Made by a program: the position numbers and the translations under genes
Shown: positions 28,296 through 37,472 of the stretch, one piece after another
Layout: each line of letters opens with the position of its first letter
Numbering within the stretch: position 1 is the stretch's first letter
The notes under the pieces: model-generated
What the model was told of the DNA's origin: nothing
What the model saw: the letters and a program-made list of their open reading frames with translations, nothing else
Databases searched by the model: none
Origin: Saccharolobus caldissimus
Lineage (GTDB): Archaea > Thermoproteota > Thermoprotei_A > Sulfolobales > Sulfolobaceae
Assembly (NCBI RefSeq): GCF_020886315.1
Contig: NZ_AP025226.1
Span: 1,886,001-1,950,000, forward strand
Length of the DNA: 64,000 nt
Direction of reading: 5' to 3'

Positions 28296-28802
28296 GTAAA
28301 ACTGCTATCTCATTTTCAGTTTTTAAGCCTTTTTCTATTGCAGATAAATTAGGGGAATAACAGATAGATGTATATAAAAATAAACTAAACAATATTAATA
28401 TAATAAACTTTTATTTAATAAAATCATAGAATAAACAAATCATATTTGCAATTCATCATGTAAATAGTTACGTGTAGATCTTAACATTATAAGATAAGGT
28501 GATGTTAACTTTACCAATTAATAAAAATTTTGAAATATATATCATAAAAATTTTAGATTAATAAAATATAAATTATTAATTATTATTTTAAAATAATGTT
28601 TAAATAATATCATAATTTCACTGAAAAGTTTTTTAATTCTATTTTTAATCGAACTTTTTGCGTATGATTTTTGTCTTGATAAAGTAAATAGTTAAAGCAA
28701 TAATGAATTAAATATCCTTAACAAACTAATTCCAAATTATATACGAAATTTGATACGAATTTAGTAGGCGAGTTTAAAAACGGATTCTGATAGTAGAAGA
28801 AG
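28296..28802. other. AT-rich intergenic region without a gene
   Basis: About 500 bases of very AT-rich sequence with no supported gene. The right end holds the promoter for the surface protein gene; the left end could carry the zinc-ribbon promoter. Confidence 0.6.
28772..28780 (+). promoter_or_regulatory. TATA box of the surface protein gene
   Basis: GTTTAAAAA centred ~26 bases before the ATG at 28803, so the mRNA is probably leaderless. Confidence 0.55.
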
Positions 28803-30416
28803 ATGGCATCAAAAATTATAATGTATTTTATTTTATCTTTGCTTATGTTTTCATTTTCATTATCTATAGTACACTCATCAAATAACCCTTCACTTCAAAT
28901 AATTCATCAGAATTATTTAACTGTATTCTCGGTATCTAAGTCAAACTTAATGGGAAATGATTCCTTAATTCAAATTACATATGAAGTTAATAAGGAAATA
29001 TTTAACAACACGGTTAGCGGAAATGTTTCCAATATAATGATTACTACTAATAGAACAGTTTATCTATTTACGGTAATTTCAAATAGTATAGCAGTTTATA
29101 ATGCCTTAATAAATGTCACGATAAATGGAGAATTACTAGAGATATATAGTGGAATACCAGATCTCATTAAAGTAACTTTATATAGCAGTGGTCAATCCCA
29201 AGTAATTTGGGCTGGTTACTTATCTTCTCCCTCCTACGTTAAGGGTTATGCATATATAAATGGAAGTGGCACGTTAACGTTACAGTATTTAAACGGTTCT
29301 TCATTGCTTAATATAAATATTAATATAAGCGCAAATAGTAAAATAATAAAGAGAGTTAGTGTCGCTCTTCTGAACGTTAATTCAACTATTAAAGAATCTC
29401 ATATCTTAAATTCTATAATTAGTATTAATTTGCCTAATAGATATCAGCCGTACTTAATAGAGGCTAAATTTAATTCAACTATTTATAAAGATCTTGCACC
29501 TTATAGTTTGGCATATTCATATTTTAGTACGACGCTACTTCCTTCAATGATATGGAAGGCAAATAATAATTATGTAAACTTTACTGCAATTGAGTTTTTT
29601 GGAATCAATTCATCTTTAGTAAGTTTTGCTAAAATAGTTAGCATAGAAAAGATACTTAATTTATCTTCATTTAACATTATTCATTATATTGATATTCAAG
29701 GCTCGGATCTATTAATAATAAAGTATTTAAATAATCTATATTATAATCCTATGTATTTAAGTAAAACATTTCTTAATGGCGAACCCGTTTTATTAGCTTT
29801 CTCCCCTAACAATTACGTAGAGAGTAGTGCTAATATTAATTTAGATCATCAAGTATATCTAAATGGGAGGGCGGGAGAAATAGTTAATATTACATTAAAT
29901 AATAGTTATCAACTAATCGTGATTTTTACTGGTAATAATTCCTATAATGTAACATTAATTACCCCGTCTAATATCATAAATACCAATATTACGATTGGGA
30001 ATACAGTTTTCTTCTCACAGAAACTAATAATTAACTATAATTCATCTTTCATTTTGATTAGTATTAAACCAAAATATACTACGGGAATTATAGTCGTAAA
30101 ACAATTACAAAATGGATCAATAGTTTTTTTGAATTCGTCAAATTATTTCATTTCTAACGGTAAATTATACATATTTGATGATCCTACAACTATATATTAT
30201 ATAGTATATACTTCGCAACAGATTACTACATTAGCTCAAAGTTCTGTTACTCAGTCTCCTTATAATAATAATGGTCAGCATTTAACAGTTAGTAGTAATT
30301 CATCACTAATTATTACGAGAACTTCCTCTGACGAGACAAATCTAGTTATTATTTCTGGAATACTAATTATCTTATTAATAATAATTTCTATAGTAGTTAT
30401 TAGAAGAAAGAAATAG
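28803..30416 (+). CDS. Secreted, C-terminally anchored surface protein
   Basis: 537 residues: signal peptide (1-25), a beta-rich Asn/Ser/Thr body with more than twenty N-glycosylation sequons, a Ser/Thr/Gln linker (about 475-505), and a single C-terminal membrane helix (about 514-533) before RRKK. No catalytic motif. Resembles the S53 protease and thermopsin neighbours in architecture only. Function unknown, perhaps a cell-surface binding protein. Confidence 0.7.
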   Translation: MASKIIMYFILSLLMFSFSLSIVHSSNNPSLQIIHQNYLTVFSVSKSNLMGNDSLIQITYEVNKEIFNNTVSGNVSNIMITTNRTVYLFTVISNSIAVYNALINVTINGELLEIYSGIPDLIKVTLYSSGQSQVIWAGYLSSPSYVKGYAYINGSGTLTLQYLNGSSLLNININISANSKIIKRVSVALLNVNSTIKESHILNSIISINLPNRYQPYLIEAKFNSTIYKDLAPYSLAYSYFSTTLLPSMIWKANNNYVNFTAIEFFGINSSLVSFAKIVSIEKILNLSSFNIIHYIDIQGSDLLIIKYLNNLYYNPMYLSKTFLNGEPVLLAFSPNNYVESSANINLDHQVYLNGRAGEIVNITLNNSYQLIVIFTGNNSYNVTLITPSNIINTNITIGNTVFFSQKLIINYNSSFILISIKPKYTTGIIVVKQLQNGSIVFLNSSNYFISNGKLYIFDDPTTIYYIVYTSQQITTLAQSSVTQSPYNNNGQHLTVSSNSSLIITRTSSDETNLVIISGILIILLIIISIVVIRRKK

Positions 30417-30496
30417 ATGATGGAGAAGCGTTAATTCACTTTAATGAAGTCTAGGGGTTAAACTAAATACAGTTGCGAATCTTGTGAGGTTATTCC

Positions 30497-30841
30497 TTAA
30501 CTATTACTCCTTAAGTTTTTAATAGCTGATAAAATCCTCTCGTATTTTTTAATAGCATCTAGTACTTCATCTTTACTTACACTCTCATCTAAATAATCGG
30601 CTTTTTTCCTAAGTTCATATAACTCCATGAAAAGTTCTGACTCTTCTTCAAACCCCAGATACTTCAAAACATTAGCTAGTTTATCATCTCTCTTGGGTAT
30701 ATTATGTTGAATTTTTAGCACGAAATCTTCAAGCTCCTTTCTTATAGAAAAATATATCGCAGAAGCAGCTTTATTATAATTCCCTTCTTCAATATCCTTC
30801 AAAGCTTCATTGTATAGCACTTCTGACTTTTTTAAACTCAT
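30497..30841 (-). CDS. HEPN-domain protein (probable toxin or partner of the MNT gene)
   Basis: 114 residues: an all-helical HEPN-like domain (NEALKDIEEGNYNKAASAIYFSIRKELEDFVLK, then LRKKADYLDESVSKDEVLDAIKKYERIL). The usual HEPN RNase signature R-x4-6-H is not clear; RKKADY replaces it, so nuclease activity is doubtful. It overlaps the MNT-like gene by 35 bases, the standard HEPN/MNT arrangement. Confidence 0.65.
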   Translation of the reverse strand: MSLKKSEVLYNEALKDIEEGNYNKAASAIYFSIRKELEDFVLKIQHNIPKRDDKLANVLKYLGFEEESELFMELYELRKKADYLDESVSKDEVLDAIKKYERILSAIKNLRSNS

Positions 30842-31370
30842 CTAATAATCCCCTATTACTTGTTAAGTAGTAACTTATTACACATTTGTGTTTCTCATTT
30901 GTTTTTATTGCTGCTCTAGCTACAATTCTCCTAACCTCATCATTTAACTCCTTAACAACCACCAATACATTACTATCGTAAACGTAATTATTTCCCAAGA
31001 ACACTGCATCATCTATATAGTTTTTAATCTCATTATAGAAGTTCTTGAAGGCATCTTCGCAATCATCAGCTTCCTCTATTTTAACATGACTGAAAATTTC
31101 TATTGTTTTAGTATCTTTTTCATCTGTTAAGTAGTAACTTATTACACATTTGTGTTTCTCATTTGTTTTTATTGCTGCTCTAGCTACAATTCTCCTAACC
31201 TCATCATTTAACTCCTTAACAACCACCAATACATTACTATCGTAAACAGAAGAATCTTCGCTTAATCCAATAACCATCCTTAAGTTGTCTCCTAAATCCG
31301 CTATTAAGTGGTTAACAAAATCGTAAAGGGCTAATCCCCAATCGTTTACCACTAACTTAAACACGTGCAT
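30807..31370 (-). CDS. MNT-like nucleotidyltransferase with an internal duplication
   Basis: 187 residues. The MNT-type core is VYDSNVLVVVKELNDEVRRIV, corresponding to SDIDVLVVV of minimal nucleotidyltransferases. The glycine loop (VIGLSEDSS) and the second Asp (D-x-D is DSN here) are degenerate, so enzymatic activity is doubtful. The 41-residue block 42-82 recurs exactly at 130-170, with its DNA (123 bp) also identical. Usually such an antitoxin has one domain of about 100-140 residues. Precedes the HEPN gene. Confidence 0.65.
   Translation of the reverse strand: MHVFKLVVNDWGLALYDFVNHLIADLGDNLRMVIGLSEDSSVYDSNVLVVVKELNDEVRRIVARAAIKTNEKHKCVISYYLTDEKDTKTIEIFSHVKIEEADDCEDAFKNFYNEIKNYIDDAVFLGNNYVYDSNVLVVVKELNDEVRRIVARAAIKTNEKHKCVISYYLTSNRGLLDEFKKVRSAIQ
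30861..30983 (-). repeat. 123-bp exact direct repeat, copy 1
   Basis: Identical to 31125-31247. The spacing between copies is 264 bp, exactly 88 codons, so both stay in frame of the MNT-like gene. First base differing on either side confirms the boundaries. Confidence 0.9.
31125..31247 (-). repeat. 123-bp exact direct repeat, copy 2
   Basis: The first copy in the reading direction of the MNT-like gene. No synonymous difference from the other copy, so the duplication or conversion is recent, or it is an assembly artefact. Confidence 0.9.
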
Positions 31371-31454
31371 ACTATTAAAGAAAGAAGTTTTAAACTTTAG
31401 TTCTAGCGAAATTTTATAATGACCTCAAATGGTGATTTATACATAAACTATAAC

Positions 31455-31730
31455 TTACGTTAAAGTTTTTAGCATATTTTCTAAAAACTCTTTTAATGTA
31501 ACTGCATTAGTATAAGGGAATTTTGATGCGTAAAGTAAAGTTATGATATTCCCTTTTTAGTTAACTGTAAAAGTACTTTAGCATTATAATTTTCACTGAG
31601 CTTCTTAAGATATCTCCTCTTAAACTTCTCCCACTTATTAGGATCATGATTATACTATCTCTTTAACTCATCAATTGGTGCAATATTTTTAAGCCAAACG
31701 TTAATCCGATCCTTCTCAACACTCTAGGTT
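31455..31730 (-). pseudogene. DUF488-family protein remnant
   Basis: Reading the minus strand gives VEKDRINVWLKNIAPIDELK, a stop, YNHDPNKWEKFKRRYLKKL, then after a frameshift near 31550 ITLLYASKFPYTNAVTLKEF and a stop at 31455. The order of motifs (WLKxIAPSxELRKWYxHDPxKW, TLLYAxK, NNAVxLKEFL) is DUF488. The N-terminal third is missing. One in-frame stop and one frameshift, so it is broken. It ends ~30 bases before the IS5-like element. Confidence 0.75.
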
Positions 31731-31753
31731 AGGGAGTATGTACTCATAGTTAC

Positions 31754-32952
31754 CACGTGACGTTGTCTAACTTGAGCAAAATTGAAAAATTATCTTGACT
31801 ATAATATTTCTTTCTATAAAATTATTCATTATATTTAACTAAAAAAGATTATATAATATGTATTAATAAATATAATACAAATAATTGTACAGTTTCGCAA
31901 TAAAACTTGTTACACTCACCACTAAAACTAGTAAGCAAGCCTTGTTAATTAACTAAAACCCTTGTCCTAATCCTCGTTAAGAGTACTTCAAGATTACGAT
32001 AGAGGTTAAGGAAGAAGACCTCTATCACAACACCCCTCAAAGTCGTTGCTGAAGCCTTACCTTCCCTAATCTTGATCCCACTACCCTCAACCGGAAGCCT
32101 AGCAGAACTAACACCCTTAACCAAGATGTTCTTCCTAGAAGCCCAAGCCCTATCCCCCATAACCTTAAAACCATCAAAGGAAAAGGCCAAATCACTCAAA
32201 TTAGCCAACCCAACCTTAAAATTCCTAACAAAATTGGTCTTCCTTTCAACAAACCTTAAAGCCAAAGTAGGACTTACCATGCTTCCTACCCCAACTACCC
32301 TTTTCCTAAAGCTTGTAAAGTACTTGAGCTTAGAAACAGTGTAAGCCATGAGGAGAAAATCGTCGTTAAATTTCATCTCATCAAGATCTTCTCTAGACTG
32401 GTTTGAAAACTCCTCTTTCCCGGGTAAGCCTCGCGGAAGAATGTGTCTATTATGTGGTAGTCTTCGAACCTATCGTTTTTTCTCTCCCTACTTCAAGTTC
32501 GAAGCCCTTTTCTCTATACTCTTTGATCACCTTGTTTAAGGCCTTGTTTAACTCATCCATTAGGGTTGTCCGCATTGTTTCCCCCTCATCGACAACTGTT
32601 TCTTGTAATCTCTTATAGAAGAAGAATACTGTGCTCTTTGGTGGGACTTTCCCACCCAAGAATTTCATGAACATTTTACTATCCCTAATTTCTCCCTCTA
32701 AGTTATTCCAAGAGATGTCGTAGACGAACTTGATTAATAGGACTTTGAGGAGTAATATAACGTCCCATTTGGGCTTCTTGGAGTAAAGTGATTCGAGTTT
32801 ACCCCTAAAAGTTTCCCATGGAAAGACTTTATCAACCTTGAGCAAAAGGTCTTTCTCAGTTGAAAGTGTCTTCATAATATTATCTCATCCCAATTACTTA
32901 TTAATATTACTCATCAATTTCCCATTTTTATCATCTTGGACAACGTCACGTG
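31754..32952. mobile_element. IS5-family insertion sequence (ISC1234-like), inactive
   Basis: Terminal inverted repeat ACGTTGTC at 31760-31767 and its complement at 32939-32946, with further similarity inward. The element is ~1.19 kb. Both ends are bordered by CACGTG (31754-31759, 32947-32952), a palindrome that could be a 6-bp target duplication or part of the repeats. Contains one transposase frame broken twice. ISC1234-like elements of Sulfolobales are of this length. Confidence 0.7.
31945..32875 (-). pseudogene. IS5-family transposase with two frameshifts
   Basis: The N-terminal part (32875 to 32450, KDLLLKVDKVFPWETFRGKL...GKVPPKSTVFFFYKRL) has the IS5 N-terminal domain. At an A-run near 32484 the frame moves to DRFEDYHIIDTFFREAYPG, then moves again near 32422 (CCCGGGAAAGAGG) to the C-terminal part EEFSNQ...MKFNDDFLLMAYTVSK...GDRAWASRKN...VEGSGIKIREGK (to 31945). 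Programmed shifting is unlikely with two shifts, so this is a pseudogene. Confidence 0.75.
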
Positions 32953-33126
32953 AAGATGGATTGAATTAGAATATAAACGTTAAATTAATTTTAATAGGAT
33001 TTATAAAAAATAATAAGATTTATTAATTTTACAGTTATAAGTTTAAAGTAAAAATAATACGTATGAAGATCTGACCCTTTTAATTTTAGCTTAATGCTAA
33101 TTAGGGGCATTGTCATTATTATTCTT

Positions 33127-33606
33127 GTGAATATACAAAGGATTGTGGAGTTACCTTTAATTGATGAAAGGGAAAGCGACGCTGCTGTTGTAGTTTTAAT
33201 AGGCAAAGGTGAATATATTTTGTTAATAAAAAGGGTCTCTAATCCTAATGATCCTTGGTCTGGGCAGATAGCCTTACCTGGAGGGCATAGAGAAAGAGAC
33301 GAAAGTACTCTTCAAGCAGCAGTAAGGGAGTGCGAAGAAGAGGTAGGAATAAGGCCAGATATAAAGTCCAGCCTGGGAGTATTTTCTCCAAATAACATAA
33401 AGATAAGAGTAAGAGCTTACGTAGCTCTTTTAGATGATTTAGTGGAACCGAAGCCTAATCCCCATGAGGTCGAAAAAGTCTTTTGGGTTCATGAAAGCCA
33501 ATTAATTAGGAAAGACAATGCTTTTTATTTTAATCAATATAGGGTATGGGGAATGACATATAGGATACTCTCAAGATTATTTGAAATAGCCGGAGTCAAA
33601 GTTTAA
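33127..33606 (+). CDS. Nudix hydrolase
   Basis: About 159 residues. Nudix box GGHRERDESTLQAAVRECEEEVGI (GX5EX7REUXEEXGU) at about 54-77 binds the metal and nucleotide diphosphate; WSGQIALPGGHRERDES resembles CoA pyrophosphatases (NudL). I chose GTG 33127 because a TATA-like CTTTTAATTTT (33077-33087) predicts transcription from ~33108, after an ATG at 33094. Substrate unknown. Confidence 0.8.
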   Translation: MNIQRIVELPLIDERESDAAVVVLIGKGEYILLIKRVSNPNDPWSGQIALPGGHRERDESTLQAAVRECEEEVGIRPDIKSSLGVFSPNNIKIRVRAYVALLDDLVEPKPNPHEVEKVFWVHESQLIRKDNAFYFNQYRVWGMTYRILSRLFEIAGVKV

Positions 33607-33614
33607 TTTATGAT

Positions 33615-34655
33615 GTGAAAATTTTTATAATAATGATTAGGGCTGAAATCCCTAAAGCGTTTTACGATACTTTTTATGATGTTATAAGGAATTATTTAAT
33701 TGATGTTAAAGGAGACATTTTGCTTATATATATTAATAATTCATTAATAGAGATGGAGTTAGTATTTAATTCTAATATAAGTTTTTATTTTGGTGAAGAT
33801 AAAATATGCGAAATTCTAAATCTTTATGAGATTCATGATTATTTAAATAAGGAAGTTCATATATCTAATGATTTGAAAGATTCCTTTCAATTATGCTTCA
33901 GAATCATAGCACGTTTTGTAAAGGAAAGAGGGTTAGAGGTATCATCTAATAAATATTTTTACGTAAACTGGGAAATTTTTCATAATGCAGTTAAAGTTAT
34001 TGAGCAAAGTTATCCTGTATTAGCTAAATATGAGGTAAATGATGAGATTCAATATGCTATAAAAGGGAACTATGTTACAGTAATAAGTATCGTTCCCATA
34101 TATATTGAAAATAGAGGAGATAAACTAATTTACGGTTTTGTGAATATAGAGACAGAGGAAGGGAGCGAGCAAATAGCAGCATTATTCTCAGATAAAGTGT
34201 ATTATTATCATGAATTAAAATTTGAGAATATTCAAAGTTTAGATCAAGGTTTAGACAAAATAATAGGATATATGATAAATTATGAGGAGAAAGATATAGA
34301 AGAACCTTACTTAATATTGTTAGTAAGTTATAGGGGCGGTAATATAGTAGATAAGCTAAATATTATGAGAAATATTATAGATAATATATACGATTTAGTT
34401 AATAATGTATACATGAAGATATTTTTAGGATATTTTAACGGAGACTATATATTAAGGATAATAAGGGGAGAAGATTTCTTTGAAATAGGAAAAATAAAGG
34501 GAAATAAATTAATAACCATAAATGGTTATAATAATATAGAAGATATTAATAATGGAATCAGAAGACTTATAGAAATTGGAATATCAGTTTACGATTATGT
34601 TAACGAATGTAATGGGAATAATTTAAAAGAATGCATAGAGCATATGATGATTTAG
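33615..34655 (+). CDS. Hypothetical protein
   Basis: 346 residues, GTG start at 33615. Soluble, mixed alpha/beta, acidic; the segments DILLIYINNSLIEMELVF, VPIYIENRGDKLIYGFV and LLVSYRGGNIVDKLN are beta-rich. No recognised domain, no signal peptide. Follows the Nudix gene by 8 bases, so may be cotranscribed. Function unknown. Confidence 0.6.
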   Translation: MKIFIIMIRAEIPKAFYDTFYDVIRNYLIDVKGDILLIYINNSLIEMELVFNSNISFYFGEDKICEILNLYEIHDYLNKEVHISNDLKDSFQLCFRIIARFVKERGLEVSSNKYFYVNWEIFHNAVKVIEQSYPVLAKYEVNDEIQYAIKGNYVTVISIVPIYIENRGDKLIYGFVNIETEEGSEQIAALFSDKVYYYHELKFENIQSLDQGLDKIIGYMINYEEKDIEEPYLILLVSYRGGNIVDKLNIMRNIIDNIYDLVNNVYMKIFLGYFNGDYILRIIRGEDFFEIGKIKGNKLITINGYNNIEDINNGIRRLIEIGISVYDYVNECNGNNLKECIEHMMI

Positions 34656-34755
34656 CTATAATTAAAATAAAAATTTTAATTAGTTATTCCTTTATAACAT
34701 TAACATACAGAGAATTTAAAAATGATAATTACCTTTTTTTATTTTGTGAGTTATT

Positions 34756-35298
34756 ATGTCATCCAAGGAATTAGATCTGCAGCATGTTGAGACTGTAAGC
34801 CTATTTCCAATAAGATTTGCAGTAGGTTGGATGTGGCTTGACGGTGGTTTAAGAAAAGCATTACTTAAACCAGCTAAATTAGACCCCAATTCGCCTTCAT
34901 TTGTTTTAAATAAGGTTGTTACGTTTTTACCACATGCAGGCGTATTTAGGCCAGAGTTAATATCATTTCTAGAGAATCCTTCACTTGGCGCTACGTTTTT
35001 GACAATCTTCAGCTGGTTTGAGATTTTGGTGGGTTTATTCCTAATAATAGGTTTTCTAACTAGATTATGGGCTTTTATAGGTTCTGCAATGGCAGTATCA
35101 CTAGCTCCTGCTGCTTGGTTAGGATCCACATGTGAGGACGAATGGCAAATATTTAGCCTACTATTAGCAGGAGGGGTAACACTAATGTTAGCGGGCGCTG
35201 GAAGATACTGGGGAGTAGATTATTTCCTATACAAGAAATTTGGTGATAGAGGGCTATTTCAAAACGTTCCAATATTAAAATGGATAAAACTGTGGTGA
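34756..35298 (+). CDS. doxD: Thiosulfate:quinone oxidoreductase large subunit DoxD
   Basis: 180 residues with four membrane helices and the DoxD-type blocks [45 protein letters not shown] and [25 protein letters not shown]. Together with DoxA, it oxidises thiosulfate to tetrathionate and reduces caldariella quinone in the Sulfolobales membrane. Seven bases before doxA. Confidence 0.92.
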   Translation: MSSKELDLQHVETVSLFPIRFAVGWMWLDGGLRKALLKPAKLDPNSPSFVLNKVVTFLPHAGVFRPELISFLENPSLGATFLTIFSWFEILVGLFLIIGFLTRLWAFIGSAMAVSLAPAAWLGSTCEDEWQIFSLLLAGGVTLMLAGAGRYWGVDYFLYKKFGDRGLFQNVPILKWIKLW

Positions 35299-35304
35299 TG
35301 AAAC

Positions 35305-35817
35305 ATGAGTAAAGCGTACACAGTTGCAGCAGCAATATTTTCACTAATAGTTATAATTTTAATATTAGTGGTAGGTCAGGTTTCATATGGAAATGTTGTA
35401 GGTCCTCTATTCAATAACTCTAAAAAGCCTAAAATAATAGTTTGCCCAGAAAATACAGAGCTTTACAATATAGGTAATTTTACCTTTCTGAAGCTTAATA
35501 TCACTGATATAGACGGTCCAGATGCTTATCCGGCTTCTGTAACTATGATAGTTATAAAGAACTCTACATTTACTTTAATACTTAATACTGAAGCTCTATC
35601 TAAAAGTGTTGTAAATATAACTAAAGCTCCATGGGATTTAAAGAAAGCTGTAGGTTACAATGATTACTCTGGGATTTATTTATGTTTAGGTACAGATGCC
35701 GTGTTTACATTAAAGCTTCCAGCACATCTATATCCCGGCAGTTATGAAGTTATACTTTATGTGCCGGCTTTACCACATGCGGATTATAGCACAACTTTGA
35801 CTCTATCAGATCATTAA
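35305..35817 (+). CDS. doxA: Thiosulfate:quinone oxidoreductase small subunit DoxA
   Basis: 170 residues: one N-terminal membrane anchor (6-26), then a soluble domain (KIIVCPENTELYNIGNFTFLKLNITDIDGPDAYPASVTMIV, LYPGSYEVILYVPALPHADYS). Architecture and pairing with doxD identify it. The soluble domain faces outside, probably binding thiosulfate. Confidence 0.9.
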   Translation: MSKAYTVAAAIFSLIVIILILVVGQVSYGNVVGPLFNNSKKPKIIVCPENTELYNIGNFTFLKLNITDIDGPDAYPASVTMIVIKNSTFTLILNTEALSKSVVNITKAPWDLKKAVGYNDYSGIYLCLGTDAVFTLKLPAHLYPGSYEVILYVPALPHADYSTTLTLSDH

Positions 35818-36247
35818 TTAAATCTATACTATATTCTTTATTCTTTTTGTTATATAATGTTTTTTAGTATTAGTTCTCTTTCTTCATTATTAATTTTCCA
35901 TAAAAAATTATAATTAGTTATAAGAATTCAGAAAGACTTTTTTCTTATTTTAGTAATGAAAAATGTTTCCATCAGTAATATTTAATTATCGAGCGTTTTA
36001 CTATCTAATTGATATGCTATGAAACTCTTTTATTCCTATATTTCCTTTACTAATACTAAATAGAATAGAAAGTAAATTATTATTAGGAGATTATATAAAG
36101 CCTCTATTATACTATTGAAATATTTTTGGATTATATTTATAAAAGTCATATATTTCATCTATTTTATCTTTATCTAGGATAAAAATACCTTAGACATTTT
36201 TACACTGCTATTTGTTAATACTTTTATACTAAAGAGTTTAGTTAAGT
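35818..36247. other. AT-rich intergenic region with a T-rich terminator
   Basis: No gene seen. T-rich tracts at about 35829-35872 follow doxA and look like the archaeal termination signal. CTTTTATACT at 36222-36231 is a TATA-like box for the glycolate-oxidase operon. Confidence 0.5.
35829..35872 (+). terminator. T-rich terminator after doxDA
   Basis: Several T runs (TTCTTTATTCTTTTTG, TGTTTTTTAG) shortly after the doxA stop, as at archaeal 3' ends. Confidence 0.4.
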
Positions 36248-36304
36248 TTGTTATTAGTAAGGGCGCTAAATTATTTTTATTCAAAGGTCCCTTTTTTAAT
36301 ATAT

Positions 36305-37381
36305 ATGGATTGGGTTAGTGAAGTAGAGAGGGTAACTAAAGTAAGTGAAGGTAACAATAAAGGAGTAGTTAAATGGGAAATAACCGCTATTCCACAAAGT
36401 TATGAAGAAGTAAGGAATATTATAAAAATTGCTAATGAAAGGAAACTGTCAATTTACCCTTATTCGCTTAATAGTCATCATATAGGACCTCCAATCAGTG
36501 TAAATATAGGATTAAATCTGAGTAATCTTAATAAAATAATTGAGATTTCTGATGAAGATTTTTATGTTACTGCTCAAGTTGGCATTAAGGTTAATGAACT
36601 CTATAATATTCTTAAAAATAGAGGCTTGTTTCTTCCTGCATATTATAATGGTTCATTAGGAGGATTTTTATCAACCAATCTTCCAACGCCATTTTCTTCA
36701 TTTTATGGCTATCCAAAAAATTTAATACTTATGGCTAAAATAATAACTGGAGACGGAATCATAGTAAAGAGTGGAGGAAAGACTACCAAATTTTCTTCTG
36801 GATATAAGTTACATAAGTTACTTTCTGGTATGTTGGGATGGTTAGGTATATATCTTGAAGCTACTTTAAAGGCTTATCCATATCCAGAAGTAATAGTAAC
36901 TGCGGAGGTTAAGAGCATTAATCTTACGAGTAAGTATAGGCCTATCTCATTAATATATGAAAGAGAGAAAGAAGAAAAGGTAATAGCTACGTTTTTAGGA
37001 TTTAAAAATGCAATAGAAAAAATGGAAAGAGAGTTAGGCATTAAGACTGTTAATGGTTTCTATACCATTGATTATTCTGAGGGTGAGAATGTTGTTTCGC
37101 TTCACATTACTAGAGGAAGAGAGATTGAAGAGGTTAAAAAGGCATATGAGTATTTAAGCATTAGGAAAACGTTTTGCATTATTGGAACTGGATATTGTAG
37201 ATTAGTGTTAAATTCCTTTGAAGGTTTAGAGAAATTAAGAAGTTCAATAAATGGCTATGTAGTTGTAGAGAAAGGAGAGTATAGTGGAGATTATTGGGGA
37301 TTTCGCAGCACGACTTTACATAGGTTAAAAAATGCCTTAGATCCTAATGCAATATTATGCCCAGGTTTATACATAACATAA
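36305..37381 (+). CDS. FAD-linked oxidase subunit (GlcE-like)
   Basis: About 358 residues. An FAD-PCMH fold: ITAIPQSYEEVRNIIKIANERKLSIYPYS, GLNLSNLNKIIEISDEDFYVTAQVGIKVNELYNIL and GSLGGFLSTNLPTPF, but shorter than GlcD, as in GlcE. ATG 36305 is preferred; TTG at 36248, close to the predicted transcription start, is an alternative leaderless start. First gene of a glcE-glcD-glcF operon that would oxidise a 2-hydroxyacid. Confidence 0.75.
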   Translation: MDWVSEVERVTKVSEGNNKGVVKWEITAIPQSYEEVRNIIKIANERKLSIYPYSLNSHHIGPPISVNIGLNLSNLNKIIEISDEDFYVTAQVGIKVNELYNILKNRGLFLPAYYNGSLGGFLSTNLPTPFSSFYGYPKNLILMAKIITGDGIIVKSGGKTTKFSSGYKLHKLLSGMLGWLGIYLEATLKAYPYPEVIVTAEVKSINLTSKYRPISLIYEREKEEKVIATFLGFKNAIEKMERELGIKTVNGFYTIDYSEGENVVSLHITRGREIEEVKKAYEYLSIRKTFCIIGTGYCRLVLNSFEGLEKLRSSINGYVVVEKGEYSGDYWGFRSTTLHRLKNALDPNAILCPGLYIT

Positions 37382-37472
37382 TTTTATCTTAATATTCCTA
37401 TTTATGTTTATATATTTCAAACTAAATTCGATAATCATTATTTATAAGCTATGGTTAAAAATTATCATAGTC

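Noticed and set aside
30410-30480. C/D-like boxes (GATGATGGA...AATGAAG...ACTAAA) after the surface protein gene
   Set aside because: All boxes deviate and no correctly spaced D box is present.
32072-32618. Plus-strand frames within the IS5-like element
   Set aside because: Opposite the transposase frames; no family motif.
31945-32875. Programmed frameshifting in the transposase
   Set aside because: Two separate shifts would be needed, one not at a slippery site; decay is simpler.
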